Assembly: GCF_009870125.1 (NCBI RefSeq)
Contig: NC_046680.1
Location: 8,494,001-8,558,000, forward strand
DNA length: 64,000 nucleotides
From: Drosophila pseudoobscura
Lineage: Eukaryota > Arthropoda > Insecta > Diptera > Drosophilidae
Reading direction: 5' to 3'
Positions 45,375 through 55,974 of this stretch are shown in pieces. The notes beneath the pieces are model-generated. The model did no database searches, was not told the origin of the DNA, and saw only the letters and a list, made by a program, of their open reading frames with translations. The translations under genes and the position numbers were made by a program. Positions within the stretch are counted from its first letter, which is position 1, and the number at the start of each line of letters is the position of its first letter.

Positions 45375-46045
45375 ACGACAAGAAAAACCACTTCAACAAA
45401 AGAGGATAACATATTGGAAGTGCTCGCACACATACCCATACCCATACAGCTCACTTACACACACACGCACGAGTGGAAAGAGAGACGAAGCATTGTACGT
45501 GCCCGGTTGACGGTGGGAAAGTAAACCGACATCTTTTTACGAGCAGAGAGTTTTGCAATCAGAAGAAGACAGCAAGCAGCCCCAGAGAGTGTGCACAGTT
45601 GATCGGGCCAGCCCTTTGATAACACACATACGGAAAGAAAAAGAGCGAGAGAGAGAGGTAGCTGCTAGCAGTGAGATCGGAGACGGGACAGGTTGCTGCC
45701 CAAAGCCGAAAACCGAAAACCGAAAAACCAAAAACTCGAACGAACACAACGCATTTGGAAATCAAGCCAGGCCCCAGCCAGCGGAAAGTGCGTGAGCGTT
45801 TGTGCGTGCGTAATCGAAGCTCCAAAAACTGTGAGAAGACCAGACCCCCCGACTTCGATCCCCCGTGAACTGCATTTGCCCAGCGTTGCCACATCGCCAG
45901 TACGCGTGGGGGCGTAAAACCAGTGCTGGATAGCACCAAGAAGACACTAGGAACAAAACAAATCCAATCCATGAGCAACTAAATCGAAATTAAAGTGAAA
46001 TTCAAACGAATTGAATCGTTATCCTCATCGCAAAACAGATTCCAA

Positions 46046-47587
46046 ATGAAAACGATCGTGCTCAGTCCGGACGATCTGCAGAACTTCAACAAGTTCATCT
46101 ATGACCCGAAGTCAGCCGCCCAGCTGGCCGCCAGCGCGGGGGCGATTGGAGCAGCGGCGGCAGCGGCAGCTGCCGTACACGGCCAGCAGCCAGGAGGAGC
46201 GAACACCACCACAGTGCAGCTAGTGGCCGGCGGTGGTGGCCTCGGCAATCCCACAGTTGTTCCAGTCCCCACCAGCACAGCGCAGACCAGTGCCAATAAC
46301 CTGATGGCTCTGCATTACTATCTGAAGCATCCGGGAATACAGCAGATGCCGAGCGCAACCACGGTCCAGCATCACCAACATCAGCACCAGCAGCAGCTGT
46401 TGGCACAGTCGCAGACACAGCTAAAGCAGCTGCAGTTGAAGCAGCCCACAATCCACCAGCACCAGCAGCACATCAGCTACCACCATCCGTACTACCAGCA
46501 GACGCAGCCCCAGCAGCAGCTCCAGCTGCAGCCACAGACACAGATGAGCCACAGCAATCCGCACGTGCCGCTGAAAAGTCAGCAACCGCCACAGACCCAT
46601 CTGCCCGTGCATGCTCTGAACCAGAACTCCAACTTCTCAGCGGCCAGCTCCAGTACAGGAGGAACAGCTTCCAGTCATGCGCCCACACAGCAGTCGAACG
46701 GCTCCAGTGTATCACCCACCATCATCCAAAGGGTCACGGCAGTGGGCGGACCAAACAGCAGTAACATTGCGGCCGCTGCCAACGCGCTCCTGCGAGCGTC
46801 GGCCGCCGGCAATGCCAACACCTCGTCCTCGTCATCGAGCTCCTCCTCCTCTTCCTCGTCGGCGTCGTCGAGCTCCTCGTCAGCCTCTTCTTCCAGCTCA
46901 ACTAACTGCGCCAAGAAGCTGAAAACAGAGCCCGCCCTCTCGCAGTACAACCAGACGGAACGCCTCAACTTCGCCAACACGTACATCGTGTGGAGCGAGG
47001 AGCACTGGCGACGGGTGGTCTTCCACGACGAGCGGCGCTTTAACCTGGACGGACCCGACGGCTTCTCCTACTACTTTCACGACTTGCGGAACTACGAGCG
47101 CACTCTGTCGCAGCGGCCGCGCGGCAACTCTGTCTACATCTACCTGATGATCTGTGTGGGTGGGGCCCTCCATCTGGAGGTGTCGTCAGCCAAACTGCGT
47201 CCTGAGTCATGCATCGAGGCCGTTATGCGCGAGCGACCGAATATCATCAGCAAACTAGGTGGTAGCACAGAGTTTGTGCTGCAGGACCACAACTGGATGT
47301 CGCATGCACTGCCCACGGCCCAGGACCTGCTCAATACCAAGGGTCTCAAGACCCAGAAGTGGCCGTCCATTGCGCACGACCTCAACATTATGGAGAACAT
47401 CTGGGGCTGGCTCATCCGAGAGGTGTTCGACGGCGGCCGGAAGTTCTCGCGCAAGGACGACTTGATATTCCGCATCAAGGAGGCGTGGTCCCGACTGCCG
47501 CTCGATCTGATCACCAACCTGTACAGCACCCTGCCGGAGCGCATCACGGAGCTGTACTACACACAAGGCGTCTACACGAATTGTTGA
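46046..47587 (+). CDS. Host protein derived from a Tc1/mariner-type transposase
   Basis: A single coding exon of 513 aa starts MKTIVLSPDDLQNFNKFIYD. Residues about 1-290 are low complexity (Ala, Gln, His, Ser runs). Residues about 300-513 are a DDE transposase domain: VVFHDERRFNLDGPDG with Asp328, FVLQDHNWMSHA with Asp414, and HDLNIMENIWGWL with Glu450. The usual Tc1 reading at that last site is PDLNPIENLW. Asp414 and Glu450 are 35 residues apart, one more than in Tc1. No helix-turn-helix or paired-type DNA-binding domain is present, and no inverted repeats flank the frame. It therefore looks domesticated, with a 4 kb intron in the leader and a long 3' UTR. The coding exon is GC-rich, like its host neighbours. 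An in-frame ATG at 45995 adds 17 residues. Function is unknown to me. Confidence 0.8.
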   Translation: MKTIVLSPDDLQNFNKFIYDPKSAAQLAASAGAIGAAAAAAAAVHGQQPGGANTTTVQLVAGGGGLGNPTVVPVPTSTAQTSANNLMALHYYLKHPGIQQMPSATTVQHHQHQHQQQLLAQSQTQLKQLQLKQPTIHQHQQHISYHHPYYQQTQPQQQLQLQPQTQMSHSNPHVPLKSQQPPQTHLPVHALNQNSNFSAASSSTGGTASSHAPTQQSNGSSVSPTIIQRVTAVGGPNSSNIAAAANALLRASAAGNANTSSSSSSSSSSSSSASSSSSSASSSSSTNCAKKLKTEPALSQYNQTERLNFANTYIVWSEEHWRRVVFHDERRFNLDGPDGFSYYFHDLRNYERTLSQRPRGNSVYIYLMICVGGALHLEVSSAKLRPESCIEAVMRERPNIISKLGGSTEFVLQDHNWMSHALPTAQDLLNTKGLKTQKWPSIAHDLNIMENIWGWLIREVFDGGRKFSRKDDLIFRIKEAWSRLPLDLITNLYSTLPERITELYYTQGVYTNC

Positions 47588-49450
47588 CAACCGACAGAAG
47601 AGCAACGTGGACGTGGATGTGGATGTGGTGGTATGTTGTCTCCCAGCTCAGGGCACTCCCTTCGGCTCAGCTCCGCCTGGAAGTGGGAGTGGGAGTGCAG
47701 ACGGATTCGATTCTAGGACTTCGTCCGTCTAAGGGGAACTTTCACGACCTGATCCTGCTGCCGATGCCAACACGCCTGGCATCCATCCCGCTGGGTCAAC
47801 CAGTGGGATGGGGGCGTGAGCGGCGTTCCTCTGCCGGATACAAAAATCAATACAGAAGAAGGAAATCTTTATACAATTCAACTTAACTTTTTGTGTATAG
47901 CTTTAAGATGTGTGCAACAGAGCAGACCAGACCGTACCGGACGGACCGACCGACGGACGGACATACGGGAGCGGGACAGAGAGACGCCTGGTTTAAGGTT
48001 ATACAGTTTTTTTTTAGTTATTTAAAACAAAAACAAAAAAATGGAAAAACATGCAAGAAAAACAATCGCGCGAGAGGTTTGGGCACGCCATGTGTGTGTG
48101 GTGACACCGGCAGACACACGAAAAGTGTTGCCATATCGCTTTGTAATTAGTGTTTTTATTCCTTCCTTCACCCGTATCCACCACATCCACACACACACAC
48201 ACACACTCCCGCACCCCCCGCATAATGTGTAAGGCTTAATTTTAGTTGACGTTTGCCTCCTTTTCTACCCAATCCCATCCCCCAACTCCACTCCCCACCA
48301 CACCCAACGCCCTAAATATACGTATTTAGATTATACATATACATAATTATTAGTTGCAAAACAAATTTATTTGAACTTAACTCCTTTTGTTGATTGTTTT
48401 TAGTTATGCAAGCGAGAAATGTAGTAGTAGAGAAGAGAAAGACGCATGAAGAGCGTAGAGGAAATTTATGAAAAGCGAGAAGAGCAAGCAAGATGAAATG
48501 AATAAATAAACTTGTAACTAAAGTATTATTGTAAGGCATAGTTTTTGTTGTAGCAAAATACGGAAAAGAACTCACGTAAAATTATACAGACAGACAAAAC
48601 ACACACACACACACACACTCACATAAATAAACACACGCAAGAATCCTATCATGTAAAATGTTTACGAACAGAAATTATAAATAAACTAATTATCAATGTA
48701 ATTAATACATATTAAACAAAAGAATAACAAAACGAAACAAAGCAAAGCAAAAGCAACTTAGTGTTAATTTAAGATCAAAAATAACTAACTGAAGAGTATA
48801 GAAAACTAGAAATCGATAGAAATCATGCTGAATTCAACCCCAAACGAAACCGAACCCAAACCCAAATCCAAACCCAGCCCACATCCGCCCTTCCCTACCC
48901 CCACCGTCAGACAGAAAAGAACCCATAAAACTCGAACAAAACTTCCTAGTGATGGGTGGCAAAAGCACTTAATTTGCCACCGCTAAATGGCAGCTACTGG
49001 CGAGCTCCGTTCTTGGTGTTTCTGTGAGAGAAGGCAAATGGATAGTACGCTCCCCATGAAAACCCATATTTAGCAATACAATGAATGAACTGAACAAAAT
49101 GAAAGCAACTAATCTATGAAAGTATCCTTGAAATAAACACACACATATATATGTATGCATATATGTATATGAACCGTATAAAAACACTTATCTCTCAATT
49201 GTAATTTGGCAGATACGATATGTGAATGTGATTCCTCTCTTGTTTCGCTTTGTGCAATGCATGAACTACTCTGGAAAAAACTTTATACATCATGCATATA
49301 CACATACAAATACACAGAAAGATCAACAAAAGTGGAATTATTACGATTAAATAATAAAAACACGAGAAATGCAATTACCAATAAAAACTACCAGCAAAAT
49401 ACGTAACAAAACTCAAGAATACCCCAAATGAGCTTTTATTCCTTGCGATC
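47588..49450 (+). other. Long 3' UTR of the transposase-derived gene
   Basis: This AT-rich stretch of about 1.8 kb has several AATAAA sites (for example 48502-48511 and near 48681) and CA repeats at 48190-48206 and 48600-48619. No coding frame is convincing. The end of the transcript cannot be fixed; the last signals before the Tes gene are near 49350-49385. Confidence 0.45.
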
Positions 49451-49843
49451 GATAGGAATTATGCGATTACCGATATCCTGATGATCGGATTTGAATCCTT
49501 CGATATTCGATAGAAGGGCAGTTTCTAATTTTAAAAGGCTTTATTCAAAATTCGTGTGCGTTATAAAAATTGGTTTCCTGTTTACATGATACTTCCCAAT
49601 GTGTAAATATCTCTTGTATATATATATATATACTAAAGGTGTATACATACTCTATTTGGTCTATTGGCACGGCAAAAGTGTTTGGAGTTGTAAATACCGT
49701 TGCATTCAAATCTATTCTAGGCACTTTTGAGTCTGTTGCAATCAGTTGAATGTTCGTATTGGGGCTACATTATGCTTTCATACTTTGTGCAGTCACATTG
49801 AAATACTGTTAAGTGGTTCCGTTCGGAGTCTGTGTGAAATTTT
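49451..49843. other. Spacer and Tes 3' UTR
   Basis: This lies between two convergent genes. It has GCGATCGATAGGAA near 49445, a TA repeat near 49618-49632 and likely Tes 3' UTR on the minus strand (TTTATT near 49540). No gene is seen. Confidence 0.45.
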
Positions 49844-52473
49844 TCATGGAATCCGGCTGCGTACACAGGTGGGACTGCAAAAGGGCAAGTCCTGCTTGAC
49901 ACAGAATCGGCCACCGATCAGCGACTTCGAACATTGGACACCAGCGCAGACAAAGCACTGGCCATGCCAGTGGATGTCGCCCCAGGCCACACCCTGGTCC
50001 GCCGGACCGATGGGCAGCTGACACTGCCTGCAATTGACGGCAAAGAACTTGTCGTAACACTGCAGACACAGCGGCATGTTGGACTTCTCGTCGGGAATGT
50101 ACTGCTGACCGGCCAGCGGCTCGTCGCACTGGTAGCAGCAGAAGTGCTTTATGTGGTACGTGGCGCCCTCGGCGGCCGTGTACTCCTTGGTGAAGATCAG
50201 CTCGTCGCAGGCCTTGCAGCGTGGAATCTTCAGCTTGATGGCTAGGTCACGGCCACAGTACACCTGTCCCTGGTGGAAGAAGTAGACCAAGTCGGCCAGC
50301 AGCTCGCGGCAGGTGTGACACTTAAAGCAGCCGGGATGCCAGGCAATCTCCTTGCCGGCACGTTCTGCCTTGACGGCCACCTCGCCGCAGCCAATAGGCT
50401 GACTGCAATCGCCGCAGTTGATGGTGGGCACGGGCTCTAGGAAAGCATGAATAGTAGCATTAGATTGGAATGGGGGTGTGCCCTCTGAATAATCTCACCT
50501 CTCGCTGATGGCTCGGTGCCCTGCAGACGCAGCTGCTGGAACTGCTCCGGCATGCCCACACAATTGGGATACATGTTCATGTCTTCGATGCCTGGAATGG
50601 TGGTGAATTTTCCCTGGCCGGGGGTAAGATCATCGCTGCCATAGCCTGGGGTCGAGGGCTTCGAGTGGAAGCCGGAATCGCTGCTCTGCGAAGTGGGCAA
50701 CTCCCCGTAGGGCTTAGCATAGGCAATGTCTCGACTGGCATTCGCCATGTCAGCGAACACCTTGTCAATGTCGTCGAGGAGCTGCTCGTCGTTCAGCAGC
50801 CAGTCGTGCACCTGCTTGATGGGCTGCAGCAACTGGCACTTGTCGTGTTCAATTCCCTTGTCCTGAAGGGTGCGGAAGAGACGGTCATAGTACGGACCAT
50901 TGGCCACCGCCGAATGGAGCATATTCCTGTCTACTCCGACTTGCTGCAGCTGCCCCTTGGTTGTGGGCGACAATCCACGCAGCTGGCTAAGGCTCTCCAC
51001 GGCAGCTGGCGAACTGGCAATGATTACGGGCGGAGGAGGACGTCCGGCCCGCGCCTCTAGCAGCGCCTGTTTTAGGGGCTCCGCTTGTATTATCTGGGCA
51101 AAGACTGGATCGCGCTCATAGTCGATGTTGGCCGGCAGACCGCAGTCGTAGACAATGGTCGAGACGCCGCCGAACTTGACGCGTCGCATGGGCGTGTCCT
51201 GTCGCATTTGGGCACCGAATCTGGCCTGCACCGGCATCTTGAGCGGCAGCGGGGAGTTGAAGGGAGTAGCTGACGAGGATTTGAGAGGTGTTACCGCTGT
51301 CATGGGTGGGGGACAGATGGTGTTGATCTCAGCCCTAAATTGTGGATTGTTCACGTACTCCTTGCGAAACTCGGCGATGGGGCCCAGCTTGGGATCCCTT
51401 GAGATGTTCAGGTTCTTCTCCTAAAAGGGAATTTCATTTGAAGAAGTTCATCAAAATCAAGTCCCAAGCGTATTCTTACCTGGAGCATGCCCAGCACTTT
51501 GTCATAGATGACGCCATGGGTCACGAGACTTTGCAGTGCCGGCTTGCTGATTCCCAGCAGCTTCTCCTTGGTGTTTGCGTGGAGGGCACCGTTTTCCTCA
51601 AACTGAGTTATAGAGTCGGTCAATGGCTCCGAGAAGGCCACAAGCAGCTTAGGCTGGGCATTCGCCTGGCTGGACAACGCATCGGTCACCTTCGGATTGG
51701 ACAGAAGCTCTGTCAGCGTGGCATCAGCTACGGGCGAGAGGCCCAGGTACTGCCAGGTCTTGTTGGCCGCTTCCGATTGGATTGGGGGTGTCACATGCTC
51801 AACATAGCCATGGGTCAAGCGGCTGCCAACGCGCACAACAATTCCCTGGCCCACGCATTGCTCGCGCAGCTTCTGCACATACTGCTGCAGCTGGCGGGCT
51901 TCTGTTTCAGACAGACCATCGCAAAGAGCTGCATCCAGATCGTGCGGAGGGACCTGGAACTCCAATTGCTGCTTCCGCCGGTGGGCCGCATCGCTGCCAG
52001 CCACGGGTATCTGGGCAGGACCCAGTTTCTCCATGTAATCCGTCACCACATCGGGAGCCGCATTCGGGGGAACCCACTCCAGTTGCACCGGCTGGCTGGC
52101 AAGGGCCTTGATTTTTATATCTAAATGGAAGTATCTTTTATAATGAGTTATTCGCTTTGTTTGCGATGAACCACATACAAGCTGGCTTCGCCCTTATCTG
52201 GCCAAGAATCTCGAACTGTGCCCACCCGGTGGCGTCATCATCCGTACACATGTGTTGATTCTTACGACACTTGCAGTTGCGGCAAACCTTTCGCCAGAAG
52301 TGGAGATCCAGGCCCGGACATTTGTCTTTGCACTCGGTGCAGGGTGCTCCGGCCCCCGACTCATGGCCCAGCTTTGAACGCTTCAAGAGTTCGCGACGGT
52401 TTTCCAACTTCGACAGCCATTCTGGTGCTGTGGGTGTTTCCACGCACGAGTTGGGGCTCTTAGCATCGGACAT
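49844..52473 (-). CDS. Tes: Testin (PET and three LIM domains)
   Basis: Testin is a LIM adaptor of focal adhesions and the actin cytoskeleton. Four exons fit in phase: 52473-52179, 52120-51480, 51420-50499 and 50436-49844, giving 816 aa. The N-terminus has the Cys-rich start of the family ([24 protein letters not shown]), then the PET region with [28 protein letters not shown] and a Leu/Glu helix. The last 197 residues hold three LIM domains (for example [52 protein letters not shown]). Human TES is about 421 aa. The extra length is a linker of about 400 residues between PET and LIM, rich in Pro, Ser and Gln. It shares a divergent promoter with qkr54B. Confidence 0.9.
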
Positions 52474-53710
52474 GTTTGGGCAATCAGTGTAAAGGATTGA
52501 CTGGCAGGTGACTCATATCCTGGGAGTAGCCGGCACCCTTAAGTTTTAGTTGAATTGGTTTTTGTTGTCTATAAAATAAATGTTGTCTATGTGACCGCGA
52601 ATTCAGCGAAAAAATATGCCGTCTGCCCACCAAAAATATTATTTACGGTATATTTATGGTATATTTGATCAATTTCATTAATCTATTAAATTTCATTTTT
52701 AAAGGTATATAGAAATCCAATTAAAGCAAGTGTTTAAAATAAGCCAGTCAAGGAGAAAATTGATTCATTAATGGGATAAAATTATGTGGGCACGGCTGAG
52801 AGATCTTTTTAGCTAGTAATATTCGACGGAATATAAAATACGAAGAATTTGCATAATTGAACTTCAATTCGTCAGTATATTTACGGTATATGTTGACAAT
52901 GAGACGGTATATTTTGGTATATTTCTGAGGGTCGGACGGTATATTTTAGCGATAAATCCGTGGTCACACTGCCGCCAATTCAATTGCAGTTTTTTCGCAA
53001 CAAATTTTAAATTTAATTAATTAACTAGAACGCTAATAAACAGTGGTAATAAACGTCATTGATTAAGGCTATCGTAAATGTGTGTACTGCAGCGAATTAT
53101 AGCCAAAATCGTGCTGCCATTCTCTTGGCCGAAGCAGCTTAAATTGTTTGATGCAAATTGCAGGAATACGAATACAGAAAAAAAATAGGTGAAAAACTGC
53201 GTCCCACTGAAAAGTGAAAGTGCAGCAGGGGAGAGACTGCGGATTGGCAGTGCAATATCTAGACCAAACAAGGCGCTGAACACTGAAAAAGATATAGAAA
53301 CTTATTATGTACGCACTTACAATAAAATACGATACAATTTTTACCGGTTCTGTTTACAAAAGCAAATTGGCAGTGTGGGCTTTGGGCAACAATTTGATTT
53401 GGCGTTGAAATTCGCACGGTGGTTGTTTTTGCCCCCAGAGCTTGCCTCTGGGTGTGTAAGTGTATGAGAGTATACGTTACTGTGTGTGTGTGCGTGTGGC
53501 TCTGTGTGTTTATGGGTTGCAAGTCAAAATGAATGCGTTCATAAAAAGTGATTTCTGTGTGCTTTTTGCCCGAGGGTTGTTCGCCCGCCTCATCATGTGG
53601 TCCCCGCTTAATTGATTTTGATTGTTTCAGATAGCCAAGCTTCCCTGCATTGTTTTCCACCGCTCGCTTGCTCGCAGCCAAATTTCACCAAAGCTTCGAA
53701 CACGGGCATC
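52474..53710. promoter_or_regulatory. Divergent promoter, Tes / qkr54B, and qkr54B leader
   Basis: The stretch 52590-52970 is repeat copy R6, and its two inverted ends each carry a motif 1 sequence pointing outward. TGGTCACACTG at 52960-52970 faces qkr54B. CGGTCACAT on the minus strand (52598-52590) faces Tes, 117 bases from its ATG. No other core promoter element is seen. The qkr54B leader then contains a likely intron, 53456-53630 (GTAAGT to TTTCAG). A frame at 53612 adds residues upstream of the chosen ATG but begins before the splice acceptor. Confidence 0.7.
52590..52970 (-). repeat. Copy R6 of the dispersed motif-1/6 element, nearly complete
   Basis: This is about 380 bp with imperfect inverted ends. 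The left end reads GTGACCGCGAATTCAGCG then AAAATATGCCGTC. The right end, reversed, reads GTGACCACGGATTTATCGCT then AAAATATACCGTCCGACC. The interior matches copy R3 block by block. No coding capacity and no clear target duplication are seen. The structure is that of a small nonautonomous inverted-repeat element. Confidence 0.7.
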
Positions 53711-55268
53711 ATGACCGAAAAGTACGACGGTAATGGCGACTTCTCCCCGTACAATGATGACGACAACGAGTACAGTGGCAAGCCGCGCAAAAGTACTGGT
53801 GGCGGTGGGCCCGGTGCCCACAACGGTGACAGTTCCGCCCACGACCATCATGGAGGCGATGGCAATGGAAGTGTTCAGATAAACGAGAAGGCCAATGAGT
53901 ACATACGCGACTGCATGGCCGAAAGGAATCGCATGGACCGAAAGTTTCCCATTGGCGAGAAGCTTTTGGATGGCGGTAAGTGGTCTTGAACTCCGCCTCC
54001 CACTACCAGATTGATTGTCCAACTAACATTGTGCATTGCGTCCGTCCCTCACAGAGATTGAAAAAGTCCAGACAACCGGGCGCATACCGTCGCGGGAGCA
54101 GAAGTACGCGGACATCTACCGGGAGAAGCCCCTTCGCATATCACAGCGCGTCCTAGTGCCAATCAGAGAGCATCCAAAGTTCAATTTTGTTGGCAAGCTT
54201 CTGGGACCCAAGGGCAACTCGCTGCGCCGCCTGCAGGAGGAGACGCTCTGCAAGATGACAGTGCTGGGCCGTAATTCCATGCGGGATCGCGTCAAGGAGG
54301 AGGAACTGCGCAACTCTAAGGACCCCAAATATGCGCACCTCAACAGTGACCTGCACGTGGAGATATCAACGATAGCCCCGCCAGCAGAGGCATATGCACG
54401 GATCGCCTATGCCATGGCCGAGCTGAGGAAGTATCTGATACCCGACAGCAACGACATCATACGCCAGGAGCAGCTGCGGGAGCTAATGGACAGCACCAGC
54501 CTCAATGACAATGACAACACCAAGAGCGGCTACAAAAAGGGTCCCCACATGCCCAGTGGCAACAATCTGATGAGCGGAGGTTCCGGAGGTCCCACTAACA
54601 ACCCTGGCGGTCCCAAAAACACACCGCACCATAATTACAGGTATTATTATATCATAGAAAATAGATGTTCACTTTTTAATCGTTTTGCATTCTATTTTAG
54701 GGGCTCACAGCAGTCGTCGTTCAGCAAAAATGTGCTCGCCCCCAAGCAAAAGGTGATGTCCATACTGGAAAAGGCCAGAACGGCCATGGATGAGACATAT
54801 GGGTGGGTCACAGTGCCTTTCTACCACAGATTTAGTGGATCGTTATTTAACCTGTTGCATTTCTTACAGAAGAGGCTATGACGATGGCATTGGCTATGAT
54901 CCACATCAGTCGTACGACAACTACTCATATGGCTCACACGGCCACGGGCCGCCCACTAGTATACTGGGCGGCGTGGGCAGCATCAATAGCGGCGGCGGGC
55001 GTGGTGGTGGTCACTACGATAACACAGATTATGAGCCGGAGTACGGTCGGCGGGACTACTATCAGCATTCTCCAAGCTATACAGGTGAGCTGCCCTAGCA
55101 ATTTCCATTTCGGAGAAACGCTAAATTGGGCTTCCATTTATAGCAGGCGGGGGAGGTGGCGGAGGAGGAGGTGGAGGTCATGGCTCTGGGGGCGGTGGCT
55201 CACAATCGAATGCAATTGGCAGCACTGGCCTCAGTTCCAACCACAATCGCAGCCATGTTAACAGGTGA
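53711..55268 (+). CDS. qkr54B: Quaking-related STAR/KH RNA-binding protein
   Basis: This is a Sam68/KEP1-type protein that binds RNA and regulates splicing. Five exons fit in phase: 53711-53975, 54055-54640, 54701-54802, 54870-55084 and 55144-55268, giving 430 aa. A QUA1-like dimer helix is at about 60-95 ([20 protein letters not shown]). The maxi-KH domain is at about 110-215 ([48 protein letters not shown]), with the GPKG loop intact. The C-terminus is Gly-, Tyr- and Ser-rich, as in Sam68. Exon 5 starts at a TAGCAG pair, so two forms differing by one alanine are likely. The stop is UGA followed by A. The frame stays open after it (listed separately). The sites before the ATG suggest a spliced leader. 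Confidence 0.92.
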
Positions 55269-55974
55269 AACTTACTGGGCCATAGCAGTGCCGGCGGAGG
55301 TCGAGTGAGCGGCGCAACAAGTGCCACCAATCCAGCATCAGCAAACCACAATCTGACGATGAAAGCCCCAACCCCAAGCAGCCATAACCACAGCAAGAAC
55401 TTTACGCCAGGCCACGGAACTGAGGGCCAAAATGCGAAAAACAGCACACCCAACTACTTTTACCACGCCAGTGGCAGCTCCAAGGTGAGCAAAAACTTTA
55501 AGACTAGACATGATGTCGACTAGAGATCTATGCTTTCAGCCAAATCAGCAGCAACTTCATCAGTCGCAACCAAAATTCCCACCGCAGCTTTCAGCCCACA
55601 ACAACATGAACAACCACAACCCAAATAAAAACAGCACTATTTGTAATAAAACCACGAACAGCAACAGCAACAGCATCAGCAGCAATAACAACAATAATAA
55701 TACCAGCAACAACTTTCACCAGAGCAATAGTAACAACGATGTTTCGTTCTCCATATCCGCCTATATTCGTACACTCAACCAAATGGATTCCATGCCTGGC
55801 CAAAAGAGTGCCAATACCACCACAACCCATGCCAATGCCAATGCCAATGCCTATACGAGAGCAATGCCAAACGTTGGCAACAGCAGCAAAACTCACACAT
55901 TAGACAGCAAAAATAACAACAGAAACACCGCTACAAGCGCTACAGTGCCAGATATGCTATTAGTAAGGTATTGA
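55269..55974 (+). other. In-frame extension downstream of the qkr54B UGA
   Basis: After UGA 55266-55268 the same frame is open for 72 codons (NLLGHSSAGGGRVSGATSAT...) to a donor AAG|GTGAGC after 55484. A 55-base intron with TATGCTTTCAG acceptor then leads, in phase 0, to 55540-55974. That second part adds 144 residues rich in Asn, Gln and Ser, with a less repetitive patch (FSISAYIRTLNQMDSMPG). Together it would extend the protein by 216 residues plus the read UGA. It is either a readthrough tail, a former coding end now cut by a stop, or a 3' UTR open because of CAA/AAC repeats. Confidence 0.45.

Larger units (their letters stand above)
40938..46045 (+). other. 5' leader and intron of the transposase-derived gene
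   Basis: A likely noncoding first exon runs from about 40940 to 41093 (donor AAG|GTAAATG). An acceptor TTATTCCAG at 45203 would then start the exon that holds the coding region. This makes an intron of about 4.1 kb and a leader of about 840 bases before the ATG. The intron has CT/GA runs (44486-44517, 44683-44706), CA repeats and a (GGCA)n tract in the leader. Many short frames on both strands are shadows of simple sequence. No nested gene is supported. Confidence 0.45.

Noticed and set aside
47255-47605. Minus-strand frames over the transposase-derived gene
   Set aside because: Shadows of the DDE-domain coding strand.
47588-47728. 46-codon open frame after the UGA of the transposase-derived gene (UGA-C context)
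   Set aside because: The sequence is made of GGATGT and GGAGTG simple repeats and does not look like protein. It is weaker than the three reported cases.
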